Positions 38,723 through 64,000 of a DNA stretch of 64,000 bases are shown here, one piece after another. This stretch comes from Hydractinia symbiolongicarpus (Eukaryota; Cnidaria; Hydrozoa; Anthoathecata; Hydractiniidae), in NCBI RefSeq assembly GCF_029227915.1, contig NC_079876.1:13330001-13394000 (forward strand), written 5' to 3'. The notes under the pieces were generated by a model that saw nothing but the letters and a program-made list of their open reading frames with translations, did no database searches and was not told where the DNA came from. Every line of letters starts with the position of its first letter. Position 1 is the first letter of the stretch. The position numbers and the translations under genes are program-made.

Positions 38723-38944
38723 TGTTAAATAGGAATATATATATAAGACTAACCTGTAGGTTATCTTCGCAATAGTTCTTTCTGTGTATAACGCAACGCT
38801 AAATTAGTGTGATTGATTCAACTCAACACTAATGAACACCACTCTGACTAAACACAACGAATTACCAATGATACTGGTTCAACACAATTAAAACCCCACC
38901 ACCAAGTGATTCTTATTAGTAATCGCCTAGATAGAAGATCAACA
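38723..38944 (-). repeat. 5' LTR of copia element B
   Basis: On minus it begins TGTTGATCTTC and ends TTTAACA, just before the primer site (222 bases). The start is set by where the adjoining LINE reading frame breaks off. No partner LTR exists in the window. Confidence 0.65.
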
Positions 38945-40440
38945 CCCAGAGTGGTGACCGTCGTAGAATATGCACTGCTTACGGTTAAAGAGATAGTTTT
39001 CAAACCAAATCAATTCCTTTCCAGTTATTCCGTAAGATGGTAATTTGGATAGAAGGAACGAATGACTAACCGTGTCAAAATTCCTTACTTAAATCAATGT
39101 AAGTCACCCTGTTAGGTAGCCATTGTCCATGTTTTTACGAATATTATCAACCAAGATGTTACATGCTAATTCCGTTGATCTGTGCCGGCGGAAACCAAAC
39201 TGACTGTTGACCAAACTGACAGCAAATAGTTGTTTTCAGTATAGTTTGAGAGTTGGTGATGTACAACGTGTTCAAGTATTTTGGACAGACATGGCAATAC
39301 GGAAATTGGCTGGTAGTTGATTCCGATTTGTGAAGTGGAGTAATTTTTGAAATTTTCCAGCCTGTTGGAGCGATGCCAGTTGACAATGATGTATTGATAA
39401 TAAAAGCTACAGGTTTCGAAATTTTGTCTGGTGCATCTTTTAGAAGATTTGGTGGAAGATCGTCAATGCCCGATGCCTTTTTATGGTTTAATTTTTTCAA
39501 GTATTTGCAGATTTCAGATGGTGTAACAGAGCGAAATGAAAATTTTTGAGTAGTTCAAATTGATACTCTTGGTGGTTTGTTCCATACAAAGTTCTTGATA
39601 GGATGGAGAGTTTTGAGTAGCTTTGTAGTGACATTGGAGAAGAAACGACCAAACCCTTCAGCTATAGCTCTTTTGTCGGGATTTGTTCATCGTCGACTTG
39701 AAATAACGTATTTGTTTGCTTCGGTTTTGACTTGTCGGGAAAATCTTTTTCAGTGTTATCCAAAATAATGTTGAATTGTTTATGTTTTCTTTTAGTAGGT
39801 TTGTGTTATACGTTTGTTTCCCTTTTTGATTAAAACATTAACTTTATTTCGTTGGCGTTTTTAACTTCATGTGTGAGCCATGGGCATATGTTGGTATTCG
39901 CCCTTTTTGTAGCATAAGGGGCATGTTTATGAAAACTTTCAGTCAAGATTTGATTAAGCGCCTAAAGAATTAGCATTGTCATAATTTTTGTAATTTCTGT
40001 CGCATACCGTCTCTGGGTACGTTTTTACTCTGTTTTATTTTCGATTAAAACCAATTAAATCATGATCACTAAAGCTGATCCTGTAAACGTCATGCTTTGT
40101 AATGTTAAACAGGCATTTGTAAAAACCAAGTCTATTAATGATTCACATTTATCTGTCATTCCTGTTGCTGTTTCGATTATCTGCTTAAATTAGAAAAGCG
40201 TGAAGATTGATTTGTTGTTAATCACCTTTTTAAGCTCTATAATAAAAGTCCAACATCATTTTACGCCTTAGGTTCCCTTTAACCCCTGTTTAATGCTCAG
40301 AGGCTATTCCTATGACGTGGAAAACATACGTAGAGCAAGTTTCATCAAAGTTCTCAGCCAGGAATTTAAAGCCATCTGCAAGCTTTACTTTTACCTGTGT
40401 AATTATTTTTTATGTTGGAGACAAGTGGGTGATGTTTAAA
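38945..40440 (-). pseudogene. Decayed LINE fragment (AP endonuclease to reverse transcriptase)
   Basis: Reading minus with several frame changes gives, in order: the end of an AP-type endonuclease (LIDLVFTNA, FSDHDLIGFN near 40060-40150), the linker (LTESFHKHAP, CPWLTHEVK near 39870-39950), and reverse transcriptase segments (KKASGIDDLPPNLLK at about 39450, then PISVLPCLSKILE-like, QFGFRRHRSTELA at about 39190, FDTVSHSFLLSKL at about 39050). This is the CR1/L2/Jockey-like layout. It ends where element B's LTR starts, so B probably inserted into it. The upstream end near 40440 is uncertain. It has many stops and is not active. Confidence 0.85.
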
Positions 40441-40626
40441 CTCTTGAACCCCAAACACAAGAACTCAGCGTCTGAGCTAGCGACTCTATCATTTTGTCTC
40501 TGATAGCCGAAATAATGTTGCAAAAATGAACTTATAATTTTGTCTGAACAACGGCCTTATGATAAATTAAAATATTTTATGCAATCATTTATAATGAGCT
40601 GCACTTGATAAATAAGGTTTTAATAA

Positions 40627-40869
40627 CAATTTCTTATACTTTTCAGAAGCAAATGTTACGAAACTTGCTCGCATATTTTCAGTCAAAACTTTATGAAATA
40701 TGTCAGGGCGGAATCTTTAAAATGGCCTGAGGGGAGTCAACCAGAGATAACCATCCGAAGCCTGGATGCGCTAATGAATGGCGTATCTAGATTAGTGCAA
40801 CAAAGGCTGATTTACACAGCAGTTGATCGGAAATTCCCTGCGACGTTTGAAAGCAAAGAGGATAAATGA
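40627..40869 (+). other. Unidentified exon-like ORF upstream of SPTLC1
   Basis: An open frame of 80 codons from a stop at 40624 to TGA at 40867. Two plausible splice acceptors feed it in the same phase: CTTTTCAG at 40646 and ATTTTCAG at 40682. The protein has balanced, globular-looking composition (KWPEGSQPEITIRSLDALMN, then VSRLVQQRLIYTAVDRKF), unlike the surrounding noise. I do not recognise the family. It could be the last exon of a gene cut by the transposon pile, a retrocopy, or part of an unrecognised mobile element. Confidence 0.4.
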
Positions 40870-41745
40870 ATCCGATAATTGATAAAGATTAACATTTTAT
40901 CTAGATCTTTGATGTAAAAACTTGTTACTCTTGCAATTTATTTCGGCTGTTAATCTAGAGTACACCAAAATTGCTGAATGCCATTGTAGATTCCTGATTA
41001 TTGTAACAACTTTGAAATATGGGTCATGGGTCTCTAGATCCAGTGTGCCAAAATGTCTATTGTTATTGACAACACTAAACCAAAACATACCACACTGAAA
41101 ATTGTGTACGATTTTTTGTGTCTCATTAGCTGCCCTTTATGTGCACTAACCAAAATAAGAATAATAAAGTTCTTGCAAAAATCTATTGTTCGGTTGGTTG
41201 ACCTAATTTTTTCTGCATATATGTTTCCAGGACCAAAAATGACTTAGCACTACTTAACCAAGTCTCTGTGGCACATAGCATAGAAAACTATGTTATGATG
41301 CGCTGACTGAGGTGTTCTCTCGACATATAATCATTAAATACCTGGTTGACAAGTTTGGGCACCATTAAGAATTGATTACCATTAGAAAAACAGAAAGGGT
41401 TAATGTATAGATCCTGTTTTTGAGTAATTTGCGTTTTGTTTACATACAATATTTAATTTGTAGTTTAATTTTTATCACGCTCTTTTAGTTCTTGTTTGCA
41501 CGATAACTTTAACATCTGCAAGTCTTAAATCCTCTTCATCACCACTGTATAATTAATGTCTCTTATAGATGCAGGTTAAATTGTTTGTGAAAACAGTGAC
41601 AAATAAGATTACACAAAGTGTTCAACTTCTTGTAGTGACTTCATAATGTACTGGTCACAGCCATTTTCAGGAAAATTGATAAAAGAAGGGCGGGAATTTA
41701 TGCAAATGTACAATGACCACTAATTATTTTTAGAATATATTTAAA
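40870..41745. other. Intergenic region upstream of SPTLC1
   Basis: AT-rich with no exon recognised on either strand. The SPTLC1 promoter should lie here, and the PPP1R21 first exons were expected between here and 30594 but were not found. Confidence 0.5.
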
Positions 41746-44700
41746 ATGGCTGAAGCCAATACATCAGAATCAATTTTGTCTCTTTCATTATGGATGGTAG
41801 AAATTGTAAATTATGTTGAATCAACGCTCAAGGTAATTTTTATGGACGTTTTTAGTATGTTATCCTCAACTTTTTAAATCAATGTTGCCAAAAAGAATAT
41901 AGTTCTAATTTATTCAATTTATTTTAATTTATTTTATATGAAAACTTATTAGCAATTTTGTCACAAATGCAGTCCTTTGAGCTTGGAAACTTTGTCCTTG
42001 ATTATTTTACGATCTAGGATACTTTCCAAAGTAAGCTTCGTTTTTAATCTGGCGGGTCATTTACCCCTGTAAATTATTGAAAATTTAATTAACCATGTGG
42101 ACACACTGTATAAAAACATTTAACAGTCCTAAAGTTTCCTAACACATTTTTGCAATGCACTTAGAAAACACAAGAAAGAGGCTATATTTAGTTATAGTTT
42201 TATTTGTGTGGTAGCCATGTTTTATTTGGTTTTTGTTGCACTGTTATTTTAGGTGCCATTTTTTCATGTTGTACTTGAAGTATCATTGGTGTTATGGATT
42301 ATCATGTTGTTGACAAAACATAGCTATAATCCTCGTGAATCGAAGCTTGAGTTGTCGAAGGAGGTTTGTTATTGTTTAAAGAATATGTGTATAGTTGACA
42401 TTAAACTTCTTTTTCTCTGTTAACAAAATGAGATATACACTGTCAAAAACATTTCCAGTGAAAATCAAAATTTCTAAATTATCTACACATACCTTTTTGA
42501 GCATATGTGTTTCTAGGCAAATTATCCAACTGCATACAGCATATTTGAATGTTGCAAGTTGGATGTGATTGCATTCTTATTCAAGGACAATGTTCTAAAA
42601 CTGAAAAGTTTTAAAATAATGAGAAATATATCTTGTTTGAAACTGGTTTTGAAAACCATTGTAAAAACCTTAAAAAAATTAGAAAAACACTTGAAGGTAG
42701 GTATGGTTAAGAACTTTGTTATTTCACAGGAGGAAGACAAATTGATTGCGGAATGGGAGCCAGAGCCACTTATACCTGCTGATGAGAAGGTGCCAGCATA
42801 TATAAAAAAGCCGAAACTCATTCAGGGGTGAGTGTGTATATAAAAATATTAAAGTTGTGGATTTTCAGATATCAGGGCTTCATATGTATCATTAAATACA
42901 AGTGCTTTAGGATTTGTCTTGCGCTTTAACTATAGCATAACATTCAGAGTGTCAATGCCAGACTTCTCGTTTTTATGTTTTTTTTCCAACATCAGTGGGT
43001 GTAATGTTGATGCAAGTTAATGTCATGGTGACACTAAAGTTTTTTAAAATTGTTTATTAGAAAACCATCATATCGGATAAACATAGATGGAAAAGATTGT
43101 TTGAATTTATGCACCACAAATTTCCTTGGCTTTGTATAAAAGGTATAAAAGGTATAAAAACATTAAAATTCAAAGTCTTAGGTGACTCATCCATTATATG
43201 ATTTTAAGGATTTAGGATATCTCATATTTGCAATCTTTGACATGATCGTTTACACTTTAAGACCAATCTATTCCAATTTTCAGTTTCTTATTGATTCATA
43301 AAATTTCATTCTCGCAAGAAATTAAAACTAAAAACAACGAACATGCAAAAATTAGCATTGTTTATTACATTATGTAGGATGCAGCGGTGGTTACATTAAA
43401 GAAATATGGTGTTGGTACATGTGGTCCAAGAGGGTTTTATGGAACGATAGGTAAGTGGTTCTTTTTTACTCGTTTAAGCGAATAAAAAAGTAAAAAAAGC
43501 ACAATACACCTGTTTTTTTACTTACTTTGCTTTAATCCGTTATTGTTTTAGAGTTGTCAGATACTATGACAAAGCTCATCCGAGAATAAATTTCGTGTAT
43601 TATAAGATTATTTTTGGCAAATGGAGAAAAAAGATTTTACAAATAGAGAACAAATAATTACAACTCACAACTATTTCTAACTACAAAAATGATTAGGAAA
43701 TATAGGAGAAAAAAACAGTATCCAAACTAAATTGATGGAAAGCAATTAATAGAAATCCATGACAGTGTGTTTGGGTGTTTTATGCATTAACCTTGTGGAT
43801 ATTAAGTGCAGGCCTAGTCATAAATGTCAAGTAATTTTAGATAAAAACTCCTTAAACATATATTTAATGACCTCCCTCAAATCAGTGCCCTTCTTCAAAT
43901 CAAAAAAAATAAGTGCTATGGGTGTTTATTTGAATAAATACGTGCAAGGTTTCAAATAGAATTTTATCGTAAACGTGTGTTTATAGATTTTTTATAAAAA
44001 AATAATGCAATTAATTGCAACATGATAGATTAAGTTTTCTCATAAATATTATAGTTTGGCTATCAAATGATTTGTCGTTAAAAAAATATGTATGTTTGTT
44101 CTTAAATTATCTCTTTTCTACGCTAGACGTACATTTACATCTTGAAGAAAAAATTGCAAAGTATTTGAAGACAGAGGAAGCTATTTTGTATTCATATGGT
44201 TTTGCCACTATTTCCAGTGCTATTCCAGCATATTCTAAGAGAACTGATGTCATATTCTGGTGATTTTTTTTTATATTTTAAAAATCTAGGCCAAGTATAG
44301 ACTTGTTTAAAGCAGTTTTTTTAAAGTAGAACTTGAGATTTGTGGCAATAGAAAATTTATGTATTACGTTATTAGATGTTTTTAAATTTTTCAACTTGTA
44401 AACAATATAGGCATTTTTGAAACTATCCCTGCCATGATAAAAATGACTACTTTACAAAACTGCTTTGTCGCAACTCTCATGCAATGTTGTTTAGCATAGT
44501 CAAAGATGCAAGTAAAATAGTTTTCTTTTTCACTCAAAATGAGGTCTTAAAGGAGAACTAATGAAAAAAATTTACCCATGTTTTTTAGTAATAAAAACAT
44601 TCTTATATCATGAAAACAACATAGCATATTTTTTTAAATTGTTTGAATTTCAAATTGTTGTCTAAATTTGGTCCTGCAAAAAGCACCAAAAATACATCAT

Positions 44701-47700
44701 GGCCACCATTACGGAACAAAACACTCACTTTTTTGTCTTCCCAGATTGATTTAAATTTATCGGGATGTTTGAGCAATGAAGACGATGCTTTGGTTTGGTT
44801 TCTCAAAATTACTTTCGGTACACTTCATGGCACATAATCATTTAAATGAAGCACATGTTGCCTTTCAAGATGTATTAATACAAAAGTAACACAAGGAACA
44901 AATCATAATAAATTCGAATACACCTAATTCTTATTTTTAAGTGATAACTTGTGTCTAAAATTTATAACAGTGAAACAGTTTTTTTATTTTGCAGAAGATA
45001 TTTATTTCAAAACATGATAAAAATTATTGCAGGCAATCACAAAAGGCACAGTTTATCTGTAGTGCATTCCGTCATTCCTTCACTAAAAAAGAATTCGTTT
45101 ACATCCTCTACAATTTTGTGATTTACTGAACAGAAACACTTCATTGTTGCGACCTTTAACCTAAATATTCGAAGACCCGAAACTCACAAATATAACAAAT
45201 AAAAGTTTATATTCACAAGTGAACAAGCACAACTTGGTATTAATTATTAGTTCTCCTTTAAAGATTAATTATTTAGAGAATAGTTTATTTTCTGGCAAGA
45301 TGAAAAATCTCATCAGCATCCAAACTACCATATACCAAAATTTAAATGATCAAGGTAACAGGGAAGCAAAAGAAAAAATATAAATTTTATGGCAGGGTGA
45401 GATCAATAGAAAGAAGTGAGATGGAGATAAGAACTAAATCCAACCAGATGTAATTGATTCACTAAATTTTGTAATTTACCAGTTCTATTGTCAGTCAATA
45501 TACACTAAAGTAAATTACTATGGTGTATTATAGGTCAATTGATAAAAATAGAAAAAGAAATAAGTTTACTACATTTTTATAGTGATGACGGCGTAAGTTT
45601 TGCAATACAAAAGGGAATCGTAGCGTCAAGAAGCAAAGTGTATTGGTTTAAGCATAACGATATGGATGACTTGGAAAAAAAAATGAAGGAACAACAAGAA
45701 AAGGATATCAAGGTATAAATTTAACAAAGTTCATTTTCTCACTTGTTAGATTAAAGTTAGTTTTTTACCTACAAAGCAACTTTTTTTTTCTCATTCTATT
45801 TTTTATTTGCTTGATGTGATAACATGGTGCATATCAGATGTGTGCTTTCTTCTTTTTAGAATCCTAAGAAAGCAAAAGTAACCCGTCGCTTTCTTGTAGT
45901 GGAAGGAATTTATACAAATTACGGAGATATTGTACCATTGCCTAAGCTGGTAGGTGTAAAATTTGTTTGATTTTTTGAGGAGATCTTGCATTTCTTTTAA
46001 ATTGGCGGCATCTGTTTTCTTTAGATTGAGTTAAAGAATAAGTACAAAGTACGTGTGTTTATCGACGAAACAATATCATTTGGTACATTAGGAGAGCATG
46101 GTAGAGGAGTAACAGAGCATTTTAATATTCCTGTAAGTGTTTCTTGAAGTTAGTGTTTTCACTTTGTACCTGTATGATGTTTGTAGTCTATTGCTAATTT
46201 TTTTTTAGTTAAGCGAGATAGATTTAATATCAGCTTCGCTGGAATGTTCTTTGGGTTCGGTGGGTGGATTTTGTGCGGGAACCTCATTTGTTGTTGATCA
46301 CCAGGTAATAAAGTTAAATTATTATTTTCCTATTTGTTAGTATGTAAAAAAGTTTTACGGTTAAAAGAATTATTTATTGGACTAGCTTCATCAAATCGTC
46401 AAAGTGAATTTTTAAGTTCTTTTTATTATAGCGTTTGTCTGGCCAGGGATATTGTTTTTCTGCTTCACTTCCACCATTATTATCAGTTGCAGTTGAAACT
46501 GGTTTGAAACTCATGGAAGACGATAATAGTAAGTAGATCTTTTGGAACCTGCTTGTACACTTGTCTTTTATTGTTTCTTACTTGTTGATATTCTTTATTA
46601 TTTTTTATTCGCCAGGTATGTTTAACAAACTTCGCACAAATTCAAAACTGTTCCGAAAAGAGTTAGAGGGGTATAATATCTTATTTCTGCAAGAATTTCT
46701 GTCCATGTGTTAAGCGTGTTTAATGGTGACCATAACAGATGTTGATGTTTTTTTTAACACATTTTAGGATTAAAGGTTTCACAATCGAAGGAGTTGAATT
46801 TGCACCAATTATTCATTTGAGGTTAAATGAAAATTATGCAAGTTTATCAAGAAAAGAAGAAGAAGATAAATTAGATTCATATGTAGACCAGGTTTGTTTT
46901 ATATTTTTGATGCATTTTAATAGCATGCTTTAGAAAATATTGTGTTTCTATGAATATTACCTATTTTTTTTTTGGGGGGGGAGGGGGGGGGCAAGGGGTA
47001 AAAAGGAAATAACTTAATAATAACTTGGATAAGAAAGGAATGCCTAATAGAGAAAAGAGGAGCTAAAGAAAGGAACCATAATAGAAGAAAATAAATTATT
47101 AGTATCATTTTGTTACAATAGAGCAGCAACATAATGAACTACTTGTGACCTATCCTTTATTTTTTCAATTTGTTTCATTTTTAGTGTATTGACCAAGGCA
47201 TAGCATTAACAGTCTCAAGGTATCTTAATTCTCAGGAACTATTTCTACCAAAAGCTAGGTAAGTGTATCTAAACTTTGTTTGTTAAACCTTTTAAATTGT
47301 TATTTTATGTAACTTAGGCTAATGAATTTCACAACTTTCAATGATCTGCCTCGATAAACTCTGATTCAAACACTTGTTTGTTCTTCATAATGTTATTGCA
47401 GCAGTGTATGTAACAACAGTGTGTTTAGTCTTTGTCGACAATAAACAAGTCAAGATAATAGACTTACTTTCCCAGTCATAATTTTCATTGATTTAAAGAT
47501 CTTTTCTATTTATGGTATTAACTAATTACTAGCTGATTACCTCTCACAAAAATCCACTTAAACAAAAGATCAATAGAAAAGATAATTTTAAAACATTTTC
47601 ATGATGTCATTAATGACCGGTCAATATACAATTTTTTCCCTACAATTAGTTTAGCATTGTGTAGAACTTATAAATACTGATCTGAAAGTTGGTATAATTT

Positions 47701-48283
47701 TGGTCTAAGGTAGTCCCTTGTACCCACATAACAGATGACATCAGTGATTTCCACCCATGTCTATGTTATCTGGCCTCACACTTCCAAGTGCAATGCAATA
47801 GCTTTGCTAATTTTAAAATTTTATTGATTTCTAATGTTTGACTTGTGCCGTAACATCAAAACATGCTTTTTTTGCTACTTCAAAGGGAAACGAGCACATC
47901 CTCTTTGCCAGTCATGGACAAGCACACACAATTGCTGTATTATTATGTAAAAATATAAGTAAAATTAACAAACATTGTATATTTCATTGAATATGAATTA
48001 TTGGCCAAATAAATATGCTTGTTTGCTTTTGCAATTTTTCTTCTTTTACTATTAACATTGGAATACAATATGGAATGCATGCATAAATTCGAAATTTGAA
48101 TCAAACTACTGATGCATATTGTTGATATAAATTGTATATTTTATTCAAATTAATTATTATTATTTATAACAAATGTTTTGATATTTTTTTAGTATACGTG
48201 TATCAATCAATAGTAACCTCACGTTAGATGACATAAAATTTAGTACGAAAATCATGAAAGAAATTGCTTATTCGACACTGTAA
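41746..48283 (+). CDS. SPTLC1: Serine palmitoyltransferase subunit 1, complete 15-exon gene
   Basis: The ER-membrane subunit that pairs with SPTLC2/3 to condense serine and palmitoyl-CoA, the first step of sphingolipid synthesis. Exons: 41746-41832, 42253-42363, 42730-42827, 43061-43133, 43378-43450, 44127-44259, 45583-45712, 45860-45949, 46025-46132, 46209-46304, 46432-46528, 46616-46670, 46768-46891, 47185-47258, 48193-48283. Phases close and give 479 residues (human 473). Start MAEANTSES is the first Met. A membrane segment is in exon 2 ([11 protein letters not shown]). Strong matches: [13 protein letters not shown] (holding the Cys equivalent to human C133), [65 protein letters not shown]. 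The family lacks the PLP lysine, as here. One anomaly: about seven residues seen in human between NFLG and the KKYGVG stretch are absent at the exon 4/5 border, which may mean a missed microexon. Confidence 0.95.
44551..45257. mobile_element. TTAA-flanked inverted-repeat element in SPTLC1 intron 6
   Basis: Ends AGGAGAACTAAT .. ATTAGTTCTCCT are perfect 12-base inverted repeats, and both sides carry TTAA (44547-44550 and 45258-45261), the expected target duplication. The terminal TTAAAGGAG is like the TTAAAGGRR ends I recall for T2-type MITEs. At 707 bases it has no transposase. It contains a minus-strand frame at 44603-44806 ([18 protein letters not shown]) of unknown origin. Confidence 0.75.
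47690..47960 (-). mobile_element. Degenerate Helitron-family fragment in SPTLC1 intron 14
   Basis: A worn, reversed copy of the repeat at 56815-58738: recognisable GGTAGTCCCTTGTACCCA, TCTGGCCTCACA, TTCCAAGTGCAATGCAATAG and TGCCGTAACATCA in the expected order. Ends are not preserved. Confidence 0.55.
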
Positions 48284-49024
48284 CATACAAGTTGACTATG
48301 AACAAACAACTTCTACAATGTTTTGATTTGATCACTGTCATTTTGAGACATGGTCAAGACGAGATTGTGGCAATATTTTTTTTTTCTTTTTAATCGCCTT
48401 GTATAGACATATTTTTTTCTATTATTGTATTTCTTGTTTATTTTTATTGTTGCGTAGATATTTACTTTTGCTGATTTTATATTTTCATTCTTTGTGTTTT
48501 TTGATGTTCCTTAAAACACAGTATTTCTCATTCATTATTATTTAGAATATTGTTGAAATGATATTTTCGTTCTTTATCATTGTGTATATATACTGTATAT
48601 CCAGTCCATTTGGCATAATAGAAATAGAACTCTAACTTAAAGATATTTTGTTTTGTCTCTTCTTCAGATTTTTAGTTTTTTTGCTCCAAATTATTTTAAA
48701 GTTTACGTTATAGCATTTGAGTTTACCCAAAGATGAATAAAAAAGTCTAAATAAAATCTTGGTGTTTTTATAGATAGTATTCGCCAATGTGAATAAGAAA
48801 GGCTGCTTATAAACAACATCTTTTTTGTGTGTGTGTACAAAATTAGGTGATTGAATCTTTTGAGCTTTTTACTTAGGATTAGTTCTTGCTTCAATTGATT
48901 TAAAACAATTTGTGCGTAGTCTTGAGATGTTGCAATGGCAAGTTTAGAAACTTTTTTTAATTGTTTTGCTAGACCAGAATAAATAAGATAATCCTGGCTG
49001 GTTTCGTGGCTGGTTTGTTTGAAG
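48284..49024 (+). other. SPTLC1 3' flank and AP3D1 upstream region
   Basis: 741 bases between two genes on the same strand. AATAAA occurs at 48736 and 48750 and could end SPTLC1 mRNA. No coding exon for the extra N-terminal residues of vertebrate AP3D1 was found. Confidence 0.5.
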
Positions 49025-63991
<14,967 letters not shown>

Positions 63992-64000
63992 GTAATCATA

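Overview
The window is eukaryotic DNA, most likely from an invertebrate animal. It is AT-rich and has many small exons with clear GT..AG borders, four genes with close human counterparts, and several transposon classes. A cnidarian is plausible, but that is inference; no species marker was found.

Layout. (1) Positions 1-9000 are a head-to-tail duplication of about 4.65 kb (unit 4346-9000; the first copy, 1-4345, is cut by the window edge). It carries the 3' end of a minus-strand SKP2-like gene. The working gene runs from 12941 down to 7843 in 14 exons. The distal copy keeps exons 12 and 13, but exon 14 is broken by a 75-base deletion. (2) Positions 12942-16362 are intergenic, with degenerate short repeats. 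(3) Positions 16363-30594 hold 21 minus-strand exons of PPP1R21 (FERRY complex subunit), including its true C-terminus; the first exons for about 240 residues (KLRAQ region) are not visible. (4) Positions 30866-40440 are a transposon pile-up: a young Ty1/copia element on plus (A, 30866-35990), a truncated second copia element on minus (B, 35991-38944), and a decayed LINE on minus (about 38945-40440). (5) Positions 40627-40869 hold an unidentified exon-like plus-strand ORF. (6) Positions 41746-48283 hold the complete SPTLC1 gene in 15 exons. (7) Positions 49025-63991 hold 31 exons of the AP-3 delta subunit (AP3D1), running off the right edge before the ear domain.

The genes are not an operon. 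They are housekeeping genes for cell-cycle ubiquitination (SKP2), endosomal RNA and cargo trafficking (PPP1R21), sphingolipid synthesis (SPTLC1) and endosome-to-lysosome transport (AP3D1). PPP1R21 and SPTLC1 are head to head, with the transposon pile between them; SPTLC1 and AP3D1 are co-oriented, 741 bases apart. Introns hold non-autonomous Helitrons with CTAG ends (three in tandem at 56815-58738), a TTAA-flanked inverted-repeat element, tRNA-like SINEs and several minisatellites.

Best leads: a frame-neutral 165-base extra exon inside the AP3D1 trunk; the SKP2 3' duplication and its decay; the missing PPP1R21 5' half beside a copia element without target-site duplication; and the unidentified ORF upstream of SPTLC1. 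All gene models were made by hand from splice sites, reading phase and recalled family sequences, with no transcripts or searches.
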